Assembly (NCBI RefSeq): GCF_003576645.1
Contig: NC_044930.1
Span: forward strand, 15,772,791-15,836,790
From: Ipomoea triloba
Taxonomy: Eukaryota; Streptophyta; Magnoliopsida; Solanales; Convolvulaceae
Direction: 5' to 3'
Length of the DNA: 64,000 bases
A program made the translations under genes and the position numbers. Positions 57,990-64,000 of this stretch are shown here, one piece after another (position 1 is the stretch's first letter; every line of letters begins with the position of its first letter). The notes beneath the pieces were generated by a model. The model had not been told where the DNA came from, did no database searches, and worked only from the letters and a program-made list of their open reading frames with translations.

Positions 57990-57999
57990 CTATTTATAG
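57990..57999 (-). promoter_or_regulatory. TATA box before the small accessory ORF (family B)
   Basis: CTATAAATAG on the minus strand, 38 bp before the ATG. A TGACTCA site lies about 20 bp further upstream. The distance is shorter than in family A (68 bp), so the start of transcription would lie close to the ATG. Confidence 0.6.
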
Positions 58000-58151
58000 C
58001 CCAAAAAGGTTACCACTGTTGAGTCACGGGATGCCATATGAATGACCATTCAATGCTGTGTAACTCCAAAGCTGCCATAAAGTTGATAAAACCGCTCCTC
58101 ACATGCGAAATAGTTCATGGCACTAAATACAAGAAGATAAGATTTGATCAT

Positions 58152-61046
58152 TCATCCCAATTCTATCATTCCCAATTCTAACCTTAGTTGAGAAAATCTA
58201 TTTTCACACATTCCCAATTCTAACCTTAGTTGAGAAAATCTATTTTCACATAATCCCAATTCTAACCTTAGTTGAGAAAATCTATTTTCACATAATGCCA
58301 ATTCTAACCTTAGTTGAGAAAATCTATTTTCACATAATGCTTTTGTGAAAATATGTTGAGAAAATCTATTTTCACATAATGCTTTTGTGAAAATATTTGC
58401 TAGTTGCTCCTCAGTTGTAACATATTCCAAGGTTATATCCTTTTTCTCAACATGGTCTTGGATGAAGTGATACTTGATATCAATGTGTTTTGTCCTTGAA
58501 TGTAACACTGGATTCTGAGTAATAGCTATAGCACTGGTGTTATCACACATAATCCTAACCTCTTTACATTCGACACCATAATCCAGTAGTTGTTGCTTCA
58601 TCCATAAAATCTGAGCACAGCAACTTCCAGCTGCTACGTATTCTGCCTCAGCGGTGCTTGTAGCTATCGAATGCTGTTTCTTGCTGAACCATGAGACAAG
58701 TCTTCCACCTAGAAACTGACATGTCCCTGATGTGCTCTTTCGATCTATCTTACAACCGGCAAAGTCCGCATCTGCATAACCCATAAGTTCGAAAGATCCA
58801 CCTCTCGAATACCAAAGTCCAACACTTTGCGTACCTTTGAGATATCTAAGGATCTTTTTAGATGCATTTAAGTGACTTTCCTTAGGACTTTCCTGAAATC
58901 TAGCACATACACCTACTGCAAAGGATATATCTGGTCTACTAGCAGTTAAATAAAGAAGAGATCCGATGATACCTCGATATGTAGTTTGATCGACCTCTCG
59001 ACCTTCACTGTCGACATCGATACGTAGAGAGGTTCCCATGGGTACTTTGATTGAGAATTTCCCTTCTATGTTGTATTTTCTGAGCAGATCCTTGGTGTAT
59101 TTCTCCTGATTGATGAAGATACCTTCCTTAAGCTGTCTCACTTGTAATCCAAGGAAGTAGTTGAGTTCTCCCATCATGCTCATCTCGAACTTCCCTTTCA
59201 TCAACCTGGAGAATTTCTCGCACAAGTCTGGATTGGTGCTTCCAAAAATGATATCGTCCACATAGATTTGCACCAATAAGATGTGATCCTCATCCTTAAT
59301 TCTAAACAATGTTTTGTCCACTAGGCCTTTGGTGAACCCACACTGAAGTAGAAAAGAGGATAGGGTATCATACCAAGCTCTCGGAGCTTGTTTTAAGCCG
59401 TAAAGTTCCTTCTTCAACTTGTATACTTTGTCAGCTCCCACGTCCTTCAAGAAACCCGGAGGTTGTTCAACGTACACCTCTTCTTCGAGAAGTCCGTTCA
59501 GAAAAGCGCTCTTGACATCCATTTGATATACTTTAAAGTCTTTGAAGGCGGCATATGAGAGAAAGATGCGTATGGCTTCGAGACGTGCCACTGGAGCGAA
59601 GGTTTCATCAAAGTCTATTCCTTCCTCCTGACAATAGCCTTTGGCAACAAGTCTGGCCTTGTTCCTAACAATGACTCCATCCTCATTCATNCTTAGTTGA
59701 GAAAATCTATTTTCACATAATGCTTTTGTGAAAATATTTGCTAGTTGCTCCTCAGTTGTAACATATTCCAAGGTTATATCCTTTTTCTCAACATGGTCTT
59801 GGATGAAGTGATACTTGATATCAATGTGTTTTGTCCTTGAATGTAACACTGGATTCTGAGTAATAGCTATAGCACTGGTGTTATCACACATAATCCTAAC
59901 CTCTTTACATTCGACACCATAATCCAGTAGTTGTTGCTTCATCCATAAAATCTGAGCACAGCAACTTCCAGCTGCTACGTATTCTGCCTCAGCGGTGCTT
60001 GTAGCTATCGAATGCTGTTTCTTGCTGAACCATGAGACAAGTCTTCCACCTAGAAACTGACATGTCCCTGATGTGCTCTTTCGATCTATCTTACAACCGG
60101 CAAAGTCCGCATCTGCATAACCCATAAGTTCGAAAGATCCACCTCTCGAATACCAAAGTCCAACACTTTGCGTACCTTTGAGATATCTAAGGATCTTTTT
60201 AGATGCATTTAAGTGACTTTCCTTAGGACTTTCCTGAAATCTAGCACATACACCTACTGCAAAGGATATATCTGGTCTACTAGCAGTTAAATAAAGAAGA
60301 GATCCGATGATACCTCGATATGTAGTTTGATCGACCTCTCGACCTTCACTGTCGACATCGATACGTAGAGAGGTTCCCATGGGTACTTTGATTGAGAATT
60401 TCCCTTCTATGTTGTATTTTCTGAGCAGATCCTTGGTGTATTTCTCCTGATTGATGAAGATACCTTCCTTAAGCTGTCTCACTTGTAATCCAAGGAAGTA
60501 GTTGAGTTCTCCCATCATGCTCATCTCGAACTTCCCTTTCATCAACCTGGAGAATTTCTCGCACAAGTCTGGATTGGTGCTTCCAAAAATGATATCGTCC
60601 ACATAGATTTGCACCAATAAGATGTGATCCTCATCCTTAATTCTAAACAATGTTTTGTCCACTAGGCCTTTGGTGAACCCACACTGAAGTAGAAAAGAGG
60701 ATAGGGTATCATACCAAGCTCTCGGAGCTTGTTTTAAGCCGTAAAGTTCCTTCTTCAACTTGTATACTTTGTCAGCTCCCACGTCCTTCAAGAAACCCGG
60801 AGGTTGTTCAACGTACACCTCTTCTTCGAGAAGTCCGTTCAGAAAAGCGCTCTTGACATCCATTTGATATACTTTAAAGTCTTTGAAGGCGGCATATGAG
60901 AGAAAGATGCGTATGGCTTCGAGACGTGCCACTGGAGCGAAGGTTTCATCAAAGTCTATTCCTTCCTCCTGACAATAGCCTTTGGCAACAAGTCTGGCCT
61001 TGTTCCTAACAATGACTCCATCCTCATTCATCTTGTTTCTGAAAAC
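58152..61046 (-). CDS. Reverse transcriptase and RNase H, duplicated in the assembly
   Basis: The polymerase half of pol. RT palm residues are seen in [14 protein letters not shown] (first Asp) and [10 protein letters not shown] (catalytic pair); the RNase H in [13 protein letters not shown], the AEAEYVAA Glu and the DNTSAI Asp. Thus all catalytic residues are present. The 959-codon frame contains the whole RT-RNase H twice (61031-59692 and 59690-58152), joined by a single n. Both copies look identical, so one is likely an unmerged contig end. After the second RNase H the C-terminus repeats a [13 protein letters not shown] unit (58171-58380). A TAG at 61047-61049 (Trp codon in family A) separates it from integrase; five codons later the listed frame starts. 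Confidence 0.9.
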   Translation of the reverse strand, partial: VFRNKMNEDGVIVRNKARLVAKGYCQEEGIDFDETFAPVARLEAIRIFLSYAAFKDFKVYQMDVKSAFLNGLLEEEVYVEQPPGFLKDVGADKVYKLKKELYGLKQAPRAWYDTLSSFLLQCGFTKGLVDKTLFRIKDEDHILLVQIYVDDIIFGSTNPDLCEKFSRLMKGKFEMSMMGELNYFLGLQVRQLKEGIFINQEKYTKDLLRKYNIEGKFSIKVPMGTSLRIDVDSEGREVDQTTYRGIIGSLLYLTASRPDISFAVGVCARFQESPKESHLNASKKILRYLKGTQSVGLWYSRGGSFELMGYADADFAGCKIDRKSTSGTCQFLGGRLVSWFSKKQHSIATSTAEAEYVAAGSCCAQILWMKQQLLDYGVECKEVRIMCDNTSAIAITQNPVLHSRTKHIDIKYHFIQDHVEKKDITLEYVTTEEQLANIFTKALCENRFSQLXMNEDGVIVRNKARLVAKGYCQEEGIDFDETFAPVARLEAIRIFLSYAAFKDFKVYQMDVKSAFLNGLLEEEVYVEQPPGFLKDVGADKVYKLKKELYGLKQAPRAWYDTLSSFLLQCGFTKGLVDKTLFRIKDEDHILLVQIYVDDIIFGSTNPDLCEKFSRLMKGKFEMSMMGELNYFLGLQVRQLKEGIFINQEKYTKDLLRKYNIEGKFSIKVPMGTSLRIDVDSEGREVDQTTYRGIIGSLLYLTASRPDISFAVGVCARFQESPKESHLNASKKILRYLKGTQSVGLWYSRGGSFELMGYADADFAGCKIDRKSTSGTCQFLGGRLVSWFSKKQHSIATSTAEAEYVAAGSCCAQILWMKQQLLDYGVECKEVRIMCDNTSAIAITQNPVLHSRTKHIDIKYHFIQDHVEKKDITLEYVTTEEQLANIFTKALCENRFSQHIFTKALCENRFSQLRLELALCENRFSQLRLELGLCENRFSQLRLELGMCENRFSQLRLELGMIELG
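58171..58380 (-). repeat. 42-bp array at the pol C-terminus (5 units)
   Basis: Five 42-bp units starting at 58171, 58213, 58255, 58297 and 58339. Each encodes 14 residues ([13 protein letters not shown] and one more) in frame with pol. Confidence 0.9.
58352..61031. repeat. 1341-bp direct duplication around n 59691
   Basis: 58352-59690 repeats at 59693-61031 with a constant offset of 1341. I see no difference in the parts compared. The join is a single n, followed by a 15-base stretch found at the array. Confidence 0.9.
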
Positions 61047-62783
61047 CTACTTTGTACCAATGACATTCTGATGATGAGGTCTCGGAACTAGTTCCCAAAC
61101 ATCGTTCCGTTCAAACTGATGAAGTTCCTCTTGCATGGCTTGCACCCAATCTGGATCACATAGAGTCTCATCGATCACCTTAGGCTCTATTTGAGATAGA
61201 AAGCAAGCAAACATGCTTTCTCTGTATGCTGATCTGGTCCGAACTCTGTCACGTACATCTCCAATCACTTGATCAGCAGGGTGACTTCTCAGCCATCTTA
61301 GGTCGGGTTGTGGCTCCTCAGTTGATACTTCCGTTGAAGGTTGAGATGTGGGTTGAGCATCTATGAACTGGATCGGATCAATTGAGTCAGGAGCTTTCTT
61401 CTTGGTAGGCTCTTCATCATCTGACTGGAGTTCCGCTACGTCTCGAACTATCGGTTTCTTCCCATCGAGAGGTGAGTCTGATCTCTCGATTGACTCCGAC
61501 TGAGCTTCCTCAGCTGCTTCCATTGACTTTGATGGTTGATCTGTTGATGCTCTATCATCAAAAGAGACATGTATGGATTCTTCAACTACCAATCTCCGCT
61601 TGTTGAAGACTCTGAATGCTTTACTTGTCGATGAGTATCCCAGAAATACTCCATCATCTGCCTTTTCATCAAAAGTTCTTAGCTGAGTCTTCCCATTGTT
61701 GTGGACATAGCATTTGCACCCGAATGTGTGGAAGTAGCTTACATTCGGTTTTCTTCCATTCCACAACTCATATGGAGTCTTTCCAATTCCTTTCACGATC
61801 AAGGACCAATTTTGAGTATAGCACGCTGTGTTGATTGCTTCTGCCCAAAATCCTTGAGATATGTTGGCTTGCGAGAGCATGGTCCTTGCAGCTTCCTTGA
61901 GAGTTCTGTTCCTTCTTTCAGCAACCCCGTTCTGTTGAGGCGTTCGAGCAGCTGACAACTGATGATGAATACCGTTCTCGTTGCAGTAGCTCTCGATAAC
62001 TTGATTAACGAACTCTCCACCTTGATCTGACCGAATCTTTAGTATCGAGACATGCTTTTCAATTTGAACCTGCTTCAGAAGGTTTGGTAAGGCAACTTTT
62101 GTCTCGCTTTTCTTGGTTAAGAACACGGTCCAGGTGAATCTTGTGTAGTCATTCTTGGTTAAGAACACGGTCCAGGTGAATCTTGTGTAGTCATTCTTGG
62201 TTAAGAACACGGTCCAGGTGAATCTTGTGTAGTCATCCTTGGTTAAGAACACGGTCCAGGTGAATCTTGTGTAGTCATCTACTACTAAGAACACGGTCCA
62301 GGTGAATCTTGTGTAGTCATCTACTACCAAGAACACGGTCCAGGTGAATCTTGTGTAGTCATCTACTACCGCAAGAGTGTACTTTCTTCCTCTCATGCTG
62401 GGTGGATCTACTGGGCCAAATAAGTCCATATGGAGAAGACTTAGTGGTCTAGTAGATGATGTCTCGGCTTTGGTTTTGAAAGACGATTTGATCTGTTTAC
62501 AACGTTGACATGCCTCACAAATCTTGTCCTTTCGAAACGTAACTTTGGGCAGTCCTTCCACAAGGTTCCTCTTAGTAAGCTTGTTGATAGTTTTGAAGTT
62601 CAGATGGCTAAGCTTACTGTGCCAATTCCAGCATAAGTCTTCCTTGCTCCTTGCTAGCATACATAGGGATGGTTTGGCAGATCTCCAATCCACTATGTAC
62701 ATGTTTCCTTTTCTTGCTGCTTCCAGGACGACTTCGAGAGATTCCTCTTGTATGATTTGGCACTTGCTTTTGGTGAAGATCAC
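61047..62783 (-). CDS. Integrase and linker to RT (family B)
   Basis: Pre-integrase zinc region (WHSKLSHLN ... CEACQRCKQ), then the D-D-E catalytic residues in HMDLFGP, RSDQGGEF and NGVAERRNRTLKE, all intact. Between the first and second Asp, six copies of a 14-residue unit (DYTRFTWTVFL) are present where family A has one, which would distort the catalytic core. The C-terminal linker is rich in Glu, Ser and Pro. Integrates the cDNA into the host genome (family knowledge). The 5' part joins the protease through a one-base shift near 62852. Confidence 0.88.
   Translation of the reverse strand: MIFTKSKCQIIQEESLEVVLEAARKGNMYIVDWRSAKPSLCMLARSKEDLCWNWHSKLSHLNFKTINKLTKRNLVEGLPKVTFRKDKICEACQRCKQIKSSFKTKAETSSTRPLSLLHMDLFGPVDPPSMRGRKYTLAVVDDYTRFTWTVFLVVDDYTRFTWTVFLVVDDYTRFTWTVFLTKDDYTRFTWTVFLTKNDYTRFTWTVFLTKNDYTRFTWTVFLTKKSETKVALPNLLKQVQIEKHVSILKIRSDQGGEFVNQVIESYCNENGIHHQLSAARTPQQNGVAERRNRTLKEAARTMLSQANISQGFWAEAINTACYTQNWSLIVKGIGKTPYELWNGRKPNVSYFHTFGCKCYVHNNGKTQLRTFDEKADDGVFLGYSSTSKAFRVFNKRRLVVEESIHVSFDDRASTDQPSKSMEAAEEAQSESIERSDSPLDGKKPIVRDVAELQSDDEEPTKKKAPDSIDPIQFIDAQPTSQPSTEVSTEEPQPDLRWLRSHPADQVIGDVRDRVRTRSAYRESMFACFLSQIEPKVIDETLCDPDWVQAMQEELHQFERNDVWELVPRPHHQNVIGTK
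62111..62362 (-). repeat. 42-bp array in the integrase core (6 units)
   Basis: Six 42-bp units starting at 62111, 62153, 62195, 62237, 62279 and 62321. Each contains aagaacacggtccaggtgaa. Two types of unit junction are seen (ttggttaag and ctactacaag-like). Confidence 0.92.
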
Positions 62784-63048
62784 TCTGTAGCCCTTGTCAC
62801 AGAACTGGCTTGTGCTAAGGAGGTTGAATTTGAGTCCCTCAACGTAGGATACCCCCCTTGATCACCAATTCATTCTTATGAATTTCACCAACAGCCTTTG
62901 TGCGTCCTTTCTTCTCGTTGTCTCCAAATGTCACCAGGGGACCCTCGATAGGATGGATGTTCTCTAGCAGTGTTAAGTTTCCCGTCATATGTCTCGAACA
63001 TCCACTGTCAATGAACCATATGTCCCTGGTGTCCTGCAAGCAGATCAA
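62784..63048 (-). pseudogene. Protease (family B copy 2), frameshifted
   Basis: Active site DSGCSRHMTG at about 62980-63011, preceded by DIWFI. The run of six C at 62852-62857 (five in the left-edge copy) shifts the frame before the integrase part. It starts in the -1 frame relative to gag. Confidence 0.85.
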
Positions 63049-64000
63049 GCAGATTTAGGTACCCAAACTTTGGGTCCTGGTTGGTTAGTAAGTTTAGGCA
63101 TCCATTTATACCTTGGACCCATTACTCCAGGCCTAGGTGCAATGTAGCCGTTATACGTTTGATAATCATAAGGAATGCTAGCAAAGACTCTGGGCCTCTT
63201 AGGTGCATAAATCAGTTTTGGTTGAGGCCTGACCTCGGACTTACGCACCATGCCCTTCATTGCCTGTTTGGTCATGTGAAATTGCTGGAAGTGAGATTTC
63301 TTCCAGAAATCATGATTCGATGACCAGTCCTCACTAGATGGATAGAGTCTGCTTTTCTCTATTCGTGAGTTCCTAACTCTATGGATCTCAGACCATCCAT
63401 ATTTGCCTTGAGGCGCATTATATGGAATGTAGCTTCTTTTGTACTTGGAATGGCCTTGCGAGAGATAGCAAGGTGATCTCTCGATATTGTTTACCCGGCC
63501 ATTCTTCGTAGCTTTCCTATACTTTCCATTGCTGGTGTATAGGGACGGTTTATGAATAGCTACTCTGGTCTTTTCTGTTGGTCTTTTATGACCATTGTTT
63601 GGTTTGGGTTGAGATCCTCCATTATTTGAAGTTCCCAAACCATTGGTCTGTTTATCTCTCGAGAGACAGTCTTGACGGAACCCTAGACCGGTTCTATCAC
63701 TAGTAGGTCTGTGATCATTTACCATTTTCTCCATAGCTTTGGAGGAATTAGTGTATGATGCTATGACCTTTCTAAGATTAAGCTCTCTGGTCTCTCGAGC
63801 TTTGCACTCTTCAGCCAGTAGGATTACTTTGGCTTCTAACTCACTTACTTTGAGAGTTAGCTCCGAATTCTCTTTCGAGACGTTCTTAAGCATATCTCTT
63901 TCAGCAGTTAGTTTGCTGTTCTCTTCCCGGATTTTGGCATGAGTGCTGTTAGCGATAGCGAGATCCCTTTTAAGTGTTTCAAGCATCTCAAAGGGATCTT
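63045..64000 (-). CDS. gag C-terminal half (family B copy 2), cut by the edge
   Basis: Open from the right edge to the TGA near 63057: heptad coiled coil (KIREENSKLTAERDMLKNVS and on), then a basic Tyr/Ser-rich tail ending WVPKSA. It closely matches 503-1460 of copy 1, with a small number of residue changes (for example around 63220-63260). The zinc knuckle and helical domain lie outside the window. Confidence 0.88.
   Translation of the reverse strand, partial: DPFEMLETLKRDLAIANSTHAKIREENSKLTAERDMLKNVSKENSELTLKVSELEAKVILLAEECKARETRELNLRKVIASYTNSSKAMEKMVNDHRPTSDRTGLGFRQDCLSRDKQTNGLGTSNNGGSQPKPNNGHKRPTEKTRVAIHKPSLYTSNGKYRKATKNGRVNNIERSPCYLSQGHSKYKRSYIPYNAPQGKYGWSEIHRVRNSRIEKSRLYPSSEDWSSNHDFWKKSHFQQFHMTKQAMKGMVRKSEVRPQPKLIYAPKRPRVFASIPYDYQTYNGYIAPRPGVMGPRYKWMPKLTNQPGPKVWVPKSA

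Larger units (their letters stand above)
52909..64000 (-). mobile_element. Sirevirus-like Ty1/copia element, family B copy 2
   Basis: Minus-strand element running off the right edge. From right to left: gag, protease, integrase, RT/RNase H, small accessory ORF, N gap, env-like ORF, polypurine tract and a 3' LTR remnant. Few stops are present, but the assembly carries a 1.34-kb duplication and two 42-bp arrays inside pol. Confidence 0.92.

Noticed and set aside
61616..61955. Plus-strand frames over integrase
   Set aside because: Antisense shadows of the integrase coding strand.

Overview
The window looks like a gene-poor, AT-rich block of a flowering-plant (eudicot-type) nuclear genome. I see no host gene that I can name. 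Almost everything recognisable is transposable-element DNA: plant Ty1/copia elements of Sirevirus (SIRE/Maximus) type, solo LTRs, a non-autonomous LTR element with a tRNA-Asp-type primer site, tRNA-derived SINEs, hAT-, Mutator- and Tourist-like MITEs, and many microsatellites. I cannot name the species.

Layout. 1-3404: 5' LTR, gag and start of pol of a minus-strand Sirevirus-like element (family B, copy 1), running off the left edge. 3405-18900: non-coding DNA with SINEs (two with 12-bp and 21-bp target duplications), a hAT-type MITE (8-bp duplication), two Mutator-type MITEs (9-bp duplications), foldback repeats and inverted Tourist-like copies. 18947-22300: decayed copia pol. 22325-33127: a 5'-truncated minus-strand Sirevirus (family A), with its 3' LTR lying next to the decayed copia. 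33128-37020: repeats and an LTR-like block. 37021-44046: a plus-strand relic of a related accessory-gene region, broken by a solo LTR that itself contains another solo LTR, and by a hAT-like element that contains a third. 44047-51662: a minus-strand non-autonomous LTR element in an LTR-sharing tandem arrangement, carrying a fourth solo LTR. 51663-52907: copia and LTR fragments. 52909-64000: family B copy 2 (3' LTR, env-like ORF, accessory ORF, pol, gag), continuing off the right edge.

The most interesting signal is downstream of pol. In families A and B, and in the orphan relic at 37093-41612, pol-distal DNA carries first a small Lys-rich ORF and then (clearly in A and B) a large 'env-like' ORF. 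Each is preceded by a plant-type TATA box. The same ten-base box, CTATAAATAG, lies 38-68 bp before the small ORF at all three loci. The large ORF has no membrane segment that I can see; it has basic nuclear-localisation-like tracts, a coiled coil and repeated G-N-x-E-A-P/S motifs. This suggests an accessory two-gene cassette with its own promoters rather than an envelope gene read from the genomic RNA. That is inference.

Assembly caution. One 543-base N run and six single n's mark joins. At least two single n's sit between duplicated flanks (an apparently identical 1.34-kb duplication around 59691 and a 90-bp one at 52564). Two unrelated 42-bp in-frame arrays in the same pol also need read-level confirmation.
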